NCBI GenBank assembly: GCA_963543695.1
Contig: CAUUCF010000001.1
Location: forward strand, 62,001 to 126,000
From: CAUUCF01 sp963543695
Lineage (GTDB): Bacteria > Pseudomonadota > Gammaproteobacteria > UBA9339
DNA: 64,000 nucleotides
Reading direction: 5' to 3'
Positions 26,291 to 36,399 of the stretch are shown piece by piece. Both the position numbers and the translations under genes were made by a program. Position 1 is the first letter of the stretch, and each line of letters opens with the position of its first letter. The notes beneath the pieces are model-generated. The model saw only the letters and a program-made list of their open reading frames with translations. It was not told the origin of the DNA and made no database searches.

Positions 26291-27283
26291 GTGAAATTTA
26301 AATTACCGTTGGCGTTGTTTGTGTTAGTTCTCTGTAGTAGTGCGGCTTTTTTTTTCTTCAGGGTTTGGCGTCAGCCGTTGAATTTGACGCAAACTCAAAA
26401 AATCATCATTACGGAAGGAATGAATGCGCAAGCAGTTTTAAAACGTTGCGCGCCGTTTATTCGACATCCTAAGATACTTCGTTGGCTTTTAACTTTAAAT
26501 GGTTATCAAAAGCGTTTACAATCGGGACATTACTTAGTAGTACCAGGAATGACGGTAGCTGAACTTTTTAATCATTTTAAGTTAGGAAAGGAAATACAAA
26601 ATAAAGTTAAAATTCAAGAAGGGACTACTTTTAAACAAATGATCCTTACTCTGAAAGGGGTTAACGGGCTAAATTATGATTTAGAAAATCTAGATGAAAA
26701 ACAAATCATGGGTTATTTAAATTTATCAGGGATACACCCAGAAGGTCGTTTTGCTCCAGATACTTATTATTACGTGGCCGGTATGCTGGCTTCACAAGTT
26801 TTGAAAATTAGTTATTTAGCGCAACAACAACGGTTAGAGAAATGGTGGCATTTTTACCACGGAGAAAAGATTTATAAATGCGTTTACGAATGGTTAATCT
26901 TGGCTTCTTGTTTAGAAAAAGAAAGTCAATCTTTTGAGGAACAGCGGTTAATTGCGGGAATAATTTTAAAGCGGTTGAAATTGAGGATGAAGTTGCAATT
27001 AGATCCAACGGTAATTTACGGTTTAGGGGAACAATATCGCGGTAAATTAACGAAAGCAATTTTGAAACAACGAAGTAGCTATAATACTTATTTACGGTAT
27101 GGGTTACCTCCCACACCGATTTGTATGCCGAGTGAATCAGCTTTAAAAGCAGCTTTACAACCTAATAATGATCAAGGATATTTGTATTACGTAGCTAAAC
27201 CTGATGGTTTTCATCATTTTTCTAAAACTTATTTAGAACATCAGCAAGCAATTCAAAAATATTTATTAAAAGATAAAAAATGA
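26291..27283 (+). CDS. mltG: Endolytic murein transglycosylase
   Basis: Cleaves nascent glycan strands and sets chain length at the inner membrane. It starts with GTG, has a single N-terminal membrane helix (residues 5-24), a LysM-like part, and the YceG core with LASCLEKESQS (catalytic Glu) and LQLDPTVIYGLG, ending near YGLPPTPICMPS. 330 residues is close to E. coli MltG (340). It begins 2 nt after fabF and overlaps tmk by 4 nt. Confidence 0.93.
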   Translation: MKFKLPLALFVLVLCSSAAFFFFRVWRQPLNLTQTQKIIITEGMNAQAVLKRCAPFIRHPKILRWLLTLNGYQKRLQSGHYLVVPGMTVAELFNHFKLGKEIQNKVKIQEGTTFKQMILTLKGVNGLNYDLENLDEKQIMGYLNLSGIHPEGRFAPDTYYYVAGMLASQVLKISYLAQQQRLEKWWHFYHGEKIYKCVYEWLILASCLEKESQSFEEQRLIAGIILKRLKLRMKLQLDPTVIYGLGEQYRGKLTKAILKQRSSYNTYLRYGLPPTPICMPSESALKAALQPNNDQGYLYYVAKPDGFHHFSKTYLEHQQAIQKYLLKDKK

Positions 27284-27900
27284 ATTATTTTTTTACGTTA
27301 GAAGGAATCGAAGGAGCCGGTAAAAGTACGGTTAAAGCTTTTTTTGAAGAATTTTTTAAAACGTACCGTTTACCTTATTTAATTACTCGAGAGCCGGGTG
27401 GAACGGTCATTGCGGAAAAAATTAGGAAAATTTTATTGGAAGAGCATCAAGAGCTGATGGTTGAAGATACGGAATTATTGTTATATTTTGCTAGTAGAGC
27501 GCAACATTTACACCGAGTAATTTTACCGGTTTTAAAGCAAGGAACGAACGTTGTGAGCGATCGTTTTACGGAAGCTACTTTTGCTTATCAATGCGGTGGT
27601 AGAGGGATAGCTTGGGAGAAGGTTGCTATTTTAGAACAATTAGTGCAACAAGAAGTGAGGCCGGATAAAGTTTTTTTATTAGACGTACCCGTAGAAATTG
27701 GTTTAAGTAGGATTAGAAAACGTGGTACTTTAGATCGGATTGAGCAAGAAACGGTGTGGTTTTTTGAAAAAGTGCGAGCCGCTTATTTGACGATGGCTAA
27801 ACGGTTTGCAGATCGTTTTTGTGTTTTAGACGCAACTTCACCTTTAAAAGAATTAAAACGAAAAATTTTTCAACATTTAACTACTTTATTTAAAGTATAA
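27280..27900 (+). CDS. tmk: Thymidylate kinase
   Basis: Phosphorylates dTMP to dTDP. The P-loop is EGIEGAGKST, followed by REPGGT, SDRFTEATFAYQCGGRG and the lid region SRIRKRGTLDRIEQE. 206 residues is normal. It ends the acpP-fabF-mltG-tmk run; holB, often next, is not there and decayed sequence follows. Confidence 0.95.
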   Translation: MNYFFTLEGIEGAGKSTVKAFFEEFFKTYRLPYLITREPGGTVIAEKIRKILLEEHQELMVEDTELLLYFASRAQHLHRVILPVLKQGTNVVSDRFTEATFAYQCGGRGIAWEKVAILEQLVQQEVRPDKVFLLDVPVEIGLSRIRKRGTLDRIEQETVWFFEKVRAAYLTMAKRFADRFCVLDATSPLKELKRKIFQHLTTLFKV

Positions 27901-29806
27901 ACTAAGGGCGACTTGAAGATCAACCTGAAGTTTAAAGACTAAGGACTAAATGATATCTAAAATTTAAATATTTCGATTGATCTTTGAGATAAAAGCAAGT
28001 GATTACGTTAAAAAATCAAAAGCAGATTTATTTTATCGAAAAAACGCCAAAAATTATTTTCATTAACACGTCTTTTTATATTAAGATTTATTTATTCGAT
28101 CAATAAAAAGGATAAAGAAGTTATTAATATGGATTAAATGTTTCGTTCGGTTAGTATATTGGTTTATTAGAACGTTGAATTATTTTGGTTTATTGGGTGC
28201 TTGGTTTCCCAAAGAAGATCAACAAAGCTGAATAATGATAACGAAATGGGAATTATCTGGAAAAATTTAATAAAAAGGTTATTTTTACGGATCAAGCAAT
28301 ATTATGGGAATTAAGGTTAAATAAATTAAGGGTAGGGAACTTGAAATATGTTCTGTGTATCGATAAAGCAGGAATACTAAGGTTTAATCATTTCGTTACG
28401 ATCTGGTTAATTACCCGTAAAAAATTTGCTTTATTAATATGAAGCGTATTTAATTTTGGAGTAGTAAATGAAATATTATTAATCAAGCAAGTTGTTGGTG
28501 AAATCCAAAAGAGAATCCTTATTGTTATCGCAAACCGGATGTAGATTTGTTTACAGAGGTATATGGCGGAATATCGTAATCAGTAGGAAATTATGCGCGT
28601 GCTTATATGACGAATCTAGTATTATAGTTGGTTTAAAAGTTGCGGCGATGACCTGTCAAGCTTGGCTAATTCTAATAACTCTAATTTTCAGGTAGTAAAG
28701 GTAAGAAGGTGTGTATGCGTAGAGAGGATGATATAGCTTTGAAGAATGGGATAAGCATTAATTATTTATTTAGAGAAAATGCAACTAGATCGTGAAATAA
28801 ATACTTTTGATGAAAAAATAGTTTAGAAAGGATTAATCGAATTAGTCGTTTAATTTTGGAAAATAGAACGGTACTAACTAGTAGTAAATAAATGAAGAAA
28901 TAATTTCAAAAGGAACTTATCAACAAGTAATCGGCGTTAGATAAATTGACATTGTAACCGTTCAAGTAATGCATGCGGCAAAAGTAGGTACGAATGACTA
29001 CGACAGATAAATCTTCCGTGCATACATTAAATAGCTACTTCGAACAATTAACTCCAAGTCAGTTAATGTCTACCTAGATGGTTTATTTTTAATAAAAGCA
29101 AACGATTTTACTTTTTTCTACAACAGCGATTTTCGTTAGAAAAAACGTAAATTTACGGCCAATACGCAATGGGTATTGCATCGTCTTTTAGAGTTATTAG
29201 TCAAAAGCGGATTAAACTATTAAACTACATCTCTTCTAAAGCTGGTTTTTTAGGTTCAAAAGAAGAAGGCATTTTCAGAACTTCAAGCAAGATAATACTA
29301 GCGGTGCTGATGAAATAAACCAGATAAAATTATACCTAAAACCAATAAAAAGACTAAAAAACGTCAGCAAAATAGTTTAACAAGCTATACAACACATAAT
29401 TGGTAAATAAAATTGAAAAGGGGGGGAGGTCTTCGTTAATTTTAGAAAAATTAAATATCGATCTTATTAAGAATAAAAACGAAAAACCGTCAAAAGCTTT
29501 TCAATATAAGGGAATTGAAAATTGGGGATAATTTTGCCGTTAAGTATTACGTTCATGACTAAAATTCAACTACTAAGAAAAAATGAAAAGTTCGAGAAGT
29601 AAGGCTAGAAATTAAAAAATATGACGAGTTGAGCTCGGAGCGAAGAAAGGATAAAAATTGAAAGGTGTGGAATAGTTGCGGTCGTTAACGCAGTAAAAGC
29701 TTAGCAGATAAACAAATAAAAAATCCTTTGCGTTATAAAAATGATTGTCAAATAGATAAAAATTGGTTATTAATATGCATAACGGTAGTGAAATAAATTT
29801 AAAAAT
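27901..29806. pseudogene. Decayed coding region, 1.9 kb, no intact gene
   Basis: This is the longest gene-free stretch in the window. The longest open frame (28492-28695, 67 codons) has no recognisable product. On the plus strand several short protein-like pieces appear in shifting frames, each ended by stops: one reading YRKPDVDLFTEVYGGIS near 28516-28575, one containing DIVTVQVMHAAKVGTNDY near 28945-29000, and one containing YGQYAMGIASSFRV near 29155-29200. This looks like one or more genes broken by many frameshifts and stops. I do not recognise the parent family. A non-coding role cannot be excluded. Confidence 0.55.
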
Positions 29807-30424
29807 ATGTTTAAGTTAATTCCTAAGGAAGAAAAATTCTTTGTACTTTATAAAGAATTTGGAGAAAAGATCGTTAAAGTGGCTTTATTATTAAAATCTT
29901 TAATTGATGATTTTACCGATTTAGAACGAAAAAGTAAGGAAATTAAAGAAGTTGAACATGCTTGTGATTTATTAGCACATCAATTAATTAAAAAACTAAA
30001 CCGTAGTTTCATTACTCCTTTTGATCGAGAAGATATTTTTGCTTTAATTTCGGTCTTAGATGATATTGTAGATGTTATTGATTCTTCGGCTCAACGGATG
30101 ATTTTGTATAATCTAGCTAAGACGACTGCCGCAGCTAAACAATTAAGTTTTATTATTTGGCAAGCTTGCGTGTTAGTGGCTAAAGCAGTAGATGCGTTGA
30201 AAGATAACCATAAAGTAATTAATGATTTATGTGTAGAAATTAATGCGTACGAAAAAGAAGCTGATCGAGTAAGAGCTGAGGTAATTAGCGATTTATTCCG
30301 TAATGAAACCAATCCCATTGAATTGATTAAATGGAAAGAAATTTACGAAAATTTAGAATTAATTACCGATAAATGTGAAGATGCAGCTAATATTATAGAA
30401 CGAATCGTTGTTAAAAATGCCTAG
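29807..30424 (+). CDS. DUF47/PhoU-like phosphate transport regulator
   Basis: A 205-residue all-helical protein of the PhoU-like DUF47 family (TIGR00153-type). Metal-binding acidic motifs typical of the fold are visible: EIKEVEHACDLLAHQL and YEKEADRVRAEVI, plus TPFDREDIFALISVLDDIVD. Members are encoded next to Pit transporters and are thought to modulate them. Here its last codons overlap the pit start, supporting this pairing. Confidence 0.9.
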   Translation: MFKLIPKEEKFFVLYKEFGEKIVKVALLLKSLIDDFTDLERKSKEIKEVEHACDLLAHQLIKKLNRSFITPFDREDIFALISVLDDIVDVIDSSAQRMILYNLAKTTAAAKQLSFIIWQACVLVAKAVDALKDNHKVINDLCVEINAYEKEADRVRAEVISDLFRNETNPIELIKWKEIYENLELITDKCEDAANIIERIVVKNA

Positions 30425-31415
30425 TTTAGTTATTTTAATTTTAATTATTTGCTTCGCGTTAGTTTTTGATTACATGAATGGGGTTAACGATTCTGCGAAC
30501 GCCATTGCCGTTTGCGTTTCTACCCGTGCTTTATCGGTAGGGTCGGCAGTTTTAATGGCCGTCTGTTTAAATTTTCTCGGAGCGATGATATCTACGAAGG
30601 TGGCCACGACGATTGGAACAGATATTTTACATATGGAAATGTTGAATCAAACTTGTATTTTATACGGTTTAATCGGAGCTATTTTGTGGTCTATTTTTAC
30701 TTGGTATAACGGCTTACCTTCTTCTTCTACTCATGCTTTAATTGGGGGGTTAATTGGCGCAGCGATGGCTTCAGCAGGCATAGGTAGTTTAAAATGGTCG
30801 GGGATTAAATTTATTTTGATTGCGTTATTAGCTTCTCCCCTCATTGGGTTATTAGTTGGTTTTTGGCTCATGATTATTTTAATGTGGACCGTAATGCGTT
30901 TTCCCCCGAGCTGGTTAAACTATCATTTTAAAAAAGCTCAAATTGTTGCTGCTGCGATGGTTGCTTTTGCGCATGGTACGGCTGACGCTCAAAAGTCGAT
31001 GGGCATTATTACGATGGCTTTAGTGAGTTATGGTTGTTTACATACTTTTAAAGTACCTTGGTACGTAGTTTTAGGTTGTGCTTTGGTTATCTCTTTTGGA
31101 ACGGCTATTGGAGGGTGGAGAATTATTAAAACCATTGGACGTGATTTTGTTAAATTGCAGCCGGCGAATGGTTTTTGCGCTCAAGCTTCTACGGCGTTAG
31201 TTGTTTTAGGCACTTCAGCGGTAGGTTTTCCTTCAAGCACTACGCACGTTTTAACTTCTTCGATTTTTGGTATTGGTTTAACTAAACGCTTGTCGGCCAT
31301 TAATTGGAAAGTGGCTCGTAATATTATTTGTGCTTGGACCATTACGATTCCTGCCGCAATGACTACTTCTTTTATTGTCGTAGCAGTGGTACGTGCGGTA
31401 CAACAATTATTTTAA
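30417..31415 (+). CDS. pit: Inorganic phosphate transporter, PiT family
   Basis: A low-affinity phosphate permease of the inner membrane with about ten hydrophobic segments. I take ATG 30417 (MPSLVILIL), overlapping the DUF47 gene by 8 nt. The first signature, MNGVNDSANAIA, is canonical. The second, usually HG.ND.QK..G, reads HGTADAQKSMG, with Ala where Asn is expected. SSTHALIGGLIG and PSSTTHVLTSSIFGIG, the paired repeats, are both present. Length (332) suits bacterial PiT. Confidence 0.92.
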   Translation: MPSLVILILIICFALVFDYMNGVNDSANAIAVCVSTRALSVGSAVLMAVCLNFLGAMISTKVATTIGTDILHMEMLNQTCILYGLIGAILWSIFTWYNGLPSSSTHALIGGLIGAAMASAGIGSLKWSGIKFILIALLASPLIGLLVGFWLMIILMWTVMRFPPSWLNYHFKKAQIVAAAMVAFAHGTADAQKSMGIITMALVSYGCLHTFKVPWYVVLGCALVISFGTAIGGWRIIKTIGRDFVKLQPANGFCAQASTALVVLGTSAVGFPSSTTHVLTSSIFGIGLTKRLSAINWKVARNIICAWTITIPAAMTTSFIVVAVVRAVQQLF

Positions 31416-31516
31416 GCGGTAACGGCGTTTAAAAGAGGGGATGGATACCAAAAATGAGGTAACGTCCGTACTACGGAGAAAAAAGTTAATGCGTTTATAA
31501 ATAGAGGAGGAGAGAG

Positions 31517-32275
31517 ATGCGAAAATTAATGATTGCAGGTAATTGGAAAATGAATAAATCGCCTAGAGAAGCAGTTGTCTTGGCAGAAAAAATTAATATG
31601 CAGTTATCTAAAGATTTAAACGTAGAAGTAGTCATCGCTCCTACTTTATTGTCTTTACCAGGAGTTATACAACGTTTAGCAACGAATAAGGCGTTAAAAA
31701 TCTATGCTCAAAATTGTTATTGTAAAGATGAAGGTGCGTATACCGGTGAAGTTTCGGCAAAGATGTTAAAAGCAGCAGCAGTTGAAGGAGTAATAATCGG
31801 TCATTCTGAACGTAGATCTATTTTTAAAGAAACGAATGCTTTAATTAACGAAAAAATTAAAGCAGCGCTTAATCATCAGTTATCGGTAATTTTTTGCCTC
31901 GGGGAAACTTTAGCAGAGCGTGAAAATGGACAGTTTAAAGCCGTGATTAAAGAACAATTGTTAGAAGGGTTAAGCGGAATTGAAAGTTTAGCATCCGTAG
32001 TAATTGCGTACGAACCAGTTTGGGCGATTGGTACCGGTAAAACGGCGACGCCAAATCAAGCAGAGGAAGCGCATCAATTGATTCGAGCATTATTGGCGGA
32101 ACGTTTCAATGAAGCAGAGGCAGATCAGGTTCGTATTTTATACGGTGGTAGCGTAAATGCAAATAATGCGCGGCAATTATTGACCCAACCTAATATTGAT
32201 GGAGCGTTAATCGGTGGGGCTAGTTTAAAAGAAGACGAGTTTCTTTCGATTATTAAAACCGGCAATCAATTATGA
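31517..32275 (+). CDS. tpiA: Triosephosphate isomerase
   Basis: Interconverts DHAP and glyceraldehyde-3-phosphate. GNWKMNKS (Lys), IIGHSERRS (His), AYEPVWAIGTGK (catalytic Glu) and YGGSVNANNA are all present. 252 residues. A strong Shine-Dalgarno (GAGGAGAG) precedes the ATG. It overlaps kdsB by 4 nt. secG, commonly downstream, is absent. Confidence 0.97.
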   Translation: MRKLMIAGNWKMNKSPREAVVLAEKINMQLSKDLNVEVVIAPTLLSLPGVIQRLATNKALKIYAQNCYCKDEGAYTGEVSAKMLKAAAVEGVIIGHSERRSIFKETNALINEKIKAALNHQLSVIFCLGETLAERENGQFKAVIKEQLLEGLSGIESLASVVIAYEPVWAIGTGKTATPNQAEEAHQLIRALLAERFNEAEADQVRILYGGSVNANNARQLLTQPNIDGALIGGASLKEDEFLSIIKTGNQL

Positions 32276-33018
32276 AAATTTTATGTGTAATCCCGAGTCG
32301 TATCGGTTCGACTCGGTTACCTAGAAAACCTTTAAGGATGATTCAAGGTAAACCGATGATTCAGTGGGTTTACGAACGAGCTTCTAAATGTGATTTAATT
32401 ACGAAGACTTTAGTAGCGACAGATAGTAAAGAAATTGCCGAAGTAATTGAAAAAAACGGTGGAGAAGCTGTTTTAACGGATCAACAATCGTTTAATACCG
32501 GAACGGATCGGGTAGCGGCTGTAGCAGCGCAATATCCTGAAATGGACGTAGTCATTAATTTACAAGGCGATGAACCTTTTATTCAACCTAAAATTTTGAA
32601 AGAATTAGTAGCATGTTATTTAAACGGAGAGAATCCGGTTATGTCTACGGTTGCTTTCGCGTTAGAGCCTCGTTATTATATTGACCCTAACGTAGTAAAA
32701 GTCATCGTTGACCGTGACCATTTTGCCCTTTATTTTTCGAGATCGCCTATTCCTTATTTACGAGTGGAAGGACAACCTTTAAGTGCGTTCCCCGTTTATC
32801 ATCATATGGGATTATACGCTTTCCGTAGAGATTTTTTATTAGAATTTACTAAAATGGTTCCGTCTCGTTTAGAAATCGCAGAATCTTTAGAGCAATTACG
32901 TGCGTTAGAAAATGGGCACCGTATTAAAGTGGCGATTACGACGAGCAAAACGTTGGAAATTAATTTACCCGCGGAGTTAGAAGCGGCTCAACGTTTTAAA
33001 TACGTGGAACAAAATTAA
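32272..33018 (+). CDS. kdsB: CMP-Kdo synthetase
   Basis: Activates Kdo as CMP-Kdo for lipid A glycosylation. The nucleotidyltransferase signature IPSRIGSTRLPRKPL opens the protein, with NLQGDEPFI, FSRSPIPYLR and HMGLYAFRRDFL after it. 248 residues is typical. It is coupled to tpiA by a 4-nt overlap and followed by an oxidoreductase gene 1 nt later. Confidence 0.96.
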   Translation: MKILCVIPSRIGSTRLPRKPLRMIQGKPMIQWVYERASKCDLITKTLVATDSKEIAEVIEKNGGEAVLTDQQSFNTGTDRVAAVAAQYPEMDVVINLQGDEPFIQPKILKELVACYLNGENPVMSTVAFALEPRYYIDPNVVKVIVDRDHFALYFSRSPIPYLRVEGQPLSAFPVYHHMGLYAFRRDFLLEFTKMVPSRLEIAESLEQLRALENGHRIKVAITTSKTLEINLPAELEAAQRFKYVEQN

Positions 33019-33019
33019 G

Positions 33020-34480
33020 ATGCTTAGAAAGGCAAAAATCGTTAGAAATTACGTACCTTGTGCTTTAAGTTGTCCGTTAGCTAATCCGATTCCTGAATGG
33101 CTAACTTTATATCGAAACGGCCAATTGGAAAAAGCATATCGGCTTTTATTAAAGACTAATCCTTTCCCAGCGATTTTAGGTAGGATTTGTTATCATCATT
33201 GTGAGAAGGTTTGTAATCGCCAGCAGTTAGACAATCAAGCGGTTTTAATTCATCAATTAGAAAGTAATTTAGGAGATTTAGCGTTTTTAAATAATTGGCT
33301 GCCCGTCGGCGAAACAAATCAACGTTCGCAAAAAATTTTAATTATAGGAAGTGGACCAGCTGGTCTAAGTGCGGCTTTTTATTTAAAGTTATTCGGTTAT
33401 CAGGTAACGGTAGTAGAAAAAGAAAAATTTGCGGGAGGGACGATGTTATTTGGTATTCCCGCTTTTCGTTTACCTAAAGAAACGATTGATCAGGAAATAA
33501 AGCGGTTAAAGCGTTTAGGAGTAAAAATACTCAATGATTACGTAATCAAAGATTTTGCTTTAGAACGTCAAAAATACGATGCGGTATTTCTAGCGATGGG
33601 AGCTTTATTAGGGAAAAAAATAACCAATATTAACGTCAATCAACCTAACGTTTGGGATGCTATTACTTTTTTAAAACGATCTTTTTATGGTACTTTACCT
33701 GCTTTAGGGAAAGATTTAGTAGTATATGGTGGTGGTAATACCGCAATGGACGTTGCTAGAGTAGGGGTACGATTAGGTTGTAACGTGAAAGTGATTTACC
33801 ATCGTTTCCGGGAGAAAATGAAGGCTTTATTAGAAGAAATCGAACAAGCAGAACGAGAAGGGATAATTATTACTTGTTTAAGAAGCATTGAAGGTTACGA
33901 ACAAAAAACACTTACTTTACGCGTTAATCAGTGTGATGCTGATGGTACTATTCATCCTACTAGCGCGACGGAAACTCTCAATGCAGACCATTTAGTGTTA
34001 GCTTTAAATCAAGACATCGATATCGATTTTTTGAATCAAATTCCTCATCTTAAAGTGGAACACCAGCTGGTGCAAGTAGATAATAATTTACAAACTAATT
34101 TACCAGGCGTATTTGCTGGCGGGGATTTAATACAAAAAGAACGTAACGTTACGCTAGCGGTAAAAAACGGTAGACAGGCCGCTTATAGTATTAAGCAGTT
34201 TTTAGAAACTGATCAACCTCAAACTTTTACGAAACAAACTTTAAATGCAACGATACAAAACGAGAAAAATAATACTGAAATACCTTTGCTAACTGAAGCG
34301 CGTCGTTGTTATCGTTGCGGCAATTGTATCGGTTGTCAACGTTGCGTTAAAGTATGTCCTAAAGAAGCTCTTGTGTTACAAGAGCATAAAGTAGTGGCCG
34401 TTTCAGAAACACGTTGTATTGGTTGTGGTAAATGCGTAAAAGTTTGTCCGGTTAAGTTTTTACAATTAACCGAACAGTAA
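33020..34480 (+). CDS. GltD-like FAD/NAD(P) oxidoreductase with C-terminal 2x[4Fe-4S] domain
   Basis: A 486-residue flavoprotein. The N-terminal Fe-S domain carries CALSCPLANPIPEW and GRICYHHCEKVCNR. The FAD site IIGSGPAGLSAAFYL starts near 108 and the NADPH site VVYGGGNTAMDVARV near 235, with VFAGGDL at the end of the core. A ferredoxin-like tail adds two CxxCxxC-type clusters (CYRCGNCIGCQRC and CIGCGKCVKVCP). This is the layout of glutamate synthase small subunit relatives, but no gltB is in the window. The electron acceptor is unknown; transfer through the ferredoxin tail is likely. Confidence 0.85.
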   Translation: MLRKAKIVRNYVPCALSCPLANPIPEWLTLYRNGQLEKAYRLLLKTNPFPAILGRICYHHCEKVCNRQQLDNQAVLIHQLESNLGDLAFLNNWLPVGETNQRSQKILIIGSGPAGLSAAFYLKLFGYQVTVVEKEKFAGGTMLFGIPAFRLPKETIDQEIKRLKRLGVKILNDYVIKDFALERQKYDAVFLAMGALLGKKITNINVNQPNVWDAITFLKRSFYGTLPALGKDLVVYGGGNTAMDVARVGVRLGCNVKVIYHRFREKMKALLEEIEQAEREGIIITCLRSIEGYEQKTLTLRVNQCDADGTIHPTSATETLNADHLVLALNQDIDIDFLNQIPHLKVEHQLVQVDNNLQTNLPGVFAGGDLIQKERNVTLAVKNGRQAAYSIKQFLETDQPQTFTKQTLNATIQNEKNNTEIPLLTEARRCYRCGNCIGCQRCVKVCPKEALVLQEHKVVAVSETRCIGCGKCVKVCPVKFLQLTEQ

Positions 34481-34700
34481 TTAAAAATGGTTTAGTTAAA
34501 TAAATACGACAGAAAGATCAATGGGATATTAATAAAATAATAGAGACAGCCATAATCCTTGTAAAAGAGAAAAAAATAGTTTGATACGATCAAAAGGACA
34601 GTAATCGTTGATAAAAGGAATATGGATAGTATTTTATCGTAAAAGCAGTTTGGTAACTAACGGGTAAGTTTCATGATTGAAAGGGATCTTATGTTGAAGG

Positions 34701-35504
34701 TTAATTAGCAATACAAGCGGTGGTTACCCTTGCTTGATGATTTAAGTCTTGGAACGTTTGGAGGTGGGTATAGTGATATTTACTAAGAAGCGTTTGAACT
34801 GCTTCTTGCTGATCGTAACCGTGTTCTAGGTAAATTTTACCGTTTGGGGTTAAGTAAGCGACTGCCGTTTTGATAATGAAAGCTAAAGAAGCTAAACCTT
34901 TTTGAGGAGCAACGAGTGCGGTTTGAGGTTCAAAACGAATTTCTCCTTTTAGATGCGGGTCGTTAGGGGTAACGTAAGGAGGATTAGCGACGATGACGTC
35001 AAATAATTGCGCGTTTACATTTTGAAACCAATTACTTTGTAGCCAATAGATATTATGGATTTTTAAGGCAGTAGCATTAGTGATCGCGATTTGTAGGGCA
35101 GACCAACTTAGATCAAGAGCGGTAATTTGCCAACGAGGTTGATGTTGAGCTAAACTGATGGCGATAGCTCCAGAACCAGTCCCTAATTCCAATAACTTGA
35201 TAGAGGGATTAAGGTTGTCTGCTAAAATTTTTTCGATTAAAAGTTCGGTTTCTGGCCGAGGAATTAAAACGTCTGGCGTGACGATAAATTCACTTTGCCA
35301 GAAACTTTTTTTGCCGATTAAATAAGCAATAGGATAGCCCCGTAATCGTTTTTGAGATAGCTGACGATATTTAGCTAGGAGGAGAGGGGTAGGTTCGTAA
35401 CGATCCAGTAGGTATAATTTTTCACGCGAAACGTTAAGGAGATAACTCCATAGTATTTCGTTTTCTAAAGGAGGTAATTGAGCGTTATATTTTTGAAACC
35501 ACAT
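34701..35504 (-). CDS. prmC: Release factor glutamine methyltransferase
   Basis: Methylates the Gln of the GGQ motif in RF1/RF2. The N-terminal helical domain binds the release factor (YPIAYLIGKKSFW). The SAM core has LELGTGSGAIAISLA and the active-site NPPYV. 267 residues. It overlaps rluB by 20 nt. prfA, the usual neighbour, is not here. Confidence 0.93.
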   Translation of the reverse strand: MWFQKYNAQLPPLENEILWSYLLNVSREKLYLLDRYEPTPLLLAKYRQLSQKRLRGYPIAYLIGKKSFWQSEFIVTPDVLIPRPETELLIEKILADNLNPSIKLLELGTGSGAIAISLAQHQPRWQITALDLSWSALQIAITNATALKIHNIYWLQSNWFQNVNAQLFDVIVANPPYVTPNDPHLKGEIRFEPQTALVAPQKGLASLAFIIKTAVAYLTPNGKIYLEHGYDQQEAVQTLLSKYHYTHLQTFQDLNHQARVTTACIAN

Positions 35505-36180
35505 GCCATTCTCCAGGTTTTAAATTGTTTAAAGCGTAAGGACCATATTGCGTTCTGATTAATCGATTAACTATTGCGTGATAATGGGCAAAAATTTTAC
35601 GAATTTCGCGGTTTTTCCCTTCCCGTAAAATACAAAGAGCCCATTGATTACGACCTTGTTTAGGTAATAACGTAATTTGCATAGGAGCATAGTGGATACC
35701 GTCGAGCGTTAAGCCTTTTTCGATTTGTTGGATCGCGTTTACGCTAAGTTGGCCCCAAAAACGTACGCGATAATGTCTTTCCCATTGACTGGTTTCTGCT
35801 TCATGAGCAAAATGGTTATCGTTGGTTAGTAATAACAAACCTTCCGATTGCAAATCTAAACGTCCAACGGAAATAATTTTAGGAGGCAACGCCTTCTTTA
35901 AAGCTTCAAAAACCGTAGGTCGGCCTTGTGGATCGTTATGGGTGGTGATTAACCCTCGAGGTTTATAGTAGAGCCAAATTTTTTGTTCTTGTTTGTGCGC
36001 TAAAGATTTAGTGATACCGTTAACGGTAATCTTATCTTGAGCGTTAATTTGATAGCCTAAAGTACGAATAATTTGCCGATTAACTTGTACTTTACCGGCC
36101 GTGATCCAACGATCTCCTTCCCGTCGAGAACAGAACCCTAATAAACTTAATGCTTTATTTAACCGAACGTTGTTTTCCAT
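35485..36180 (-). CDS. rluB: 23S rRNA pseudouridine synthase, RluB-type
   Basis: Isomerises a uridine in 23S rRNA. The N-terminal S4 domain (LNKALSLLGFCSRREGDRW) leads into the RsuA/RluB catalytic core with the Asp in SVGRLDLQSEGLLLLTND and a late GKNREIRKIF. At 231 residues it lacks the long basic tail of E. coli RluB. The RsuA/RluB/RluE/RluF subfamily choice is by closest motif and is less sure than the fold. Confidence 0.85.
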   Translation of the reverse strand: MENNVRLNKALSLLGFCSRREGDRWITAGKVQVNRQIIRTLGYQINAQDKITVNGITKSLAHKQEQKIWLYYKPRGLITTHNDPQGRPTVFEALKKALPPKIISVGRLDLQSEGLLLLTNDNHFAHEAETSQWERHYRVRFWGQLSVNAIQQIEKGLTLDGIHYAPMQITLLPKQGRNQWALCILREGKNREIRKIFAHYHAIVNRLIRTQYGPYALNNLKPGEWHVVSKI

Positions 36181-36399
36181 AATGATTAAAAATAAAATTT
36201 ATCGTATTTTAGAAAAAGCTTTTTGTAAAGAGTGCTAATGAAATTCGTAACGATGAATCAAGAGATCAATACGTACGTTTAGAAAACGTTATTTAATCTT
36301 TGATTTAATAAAGTACTTTGAGTAATTGATACAAGCTGCTATGTTTTTTTAAGCTAAAAATGGTGAAATTACTAAACGATTTTTATAAAGAGGAAATAA

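Noticed and set aside
28492..28695. 67-codon open frame in the decayed region
   Set aside because: No recognisable product, no convincing Shine-Dalgarno, and neighbouring frames hold better protein-like fragments, so it is treated as part of the decayed stretch.
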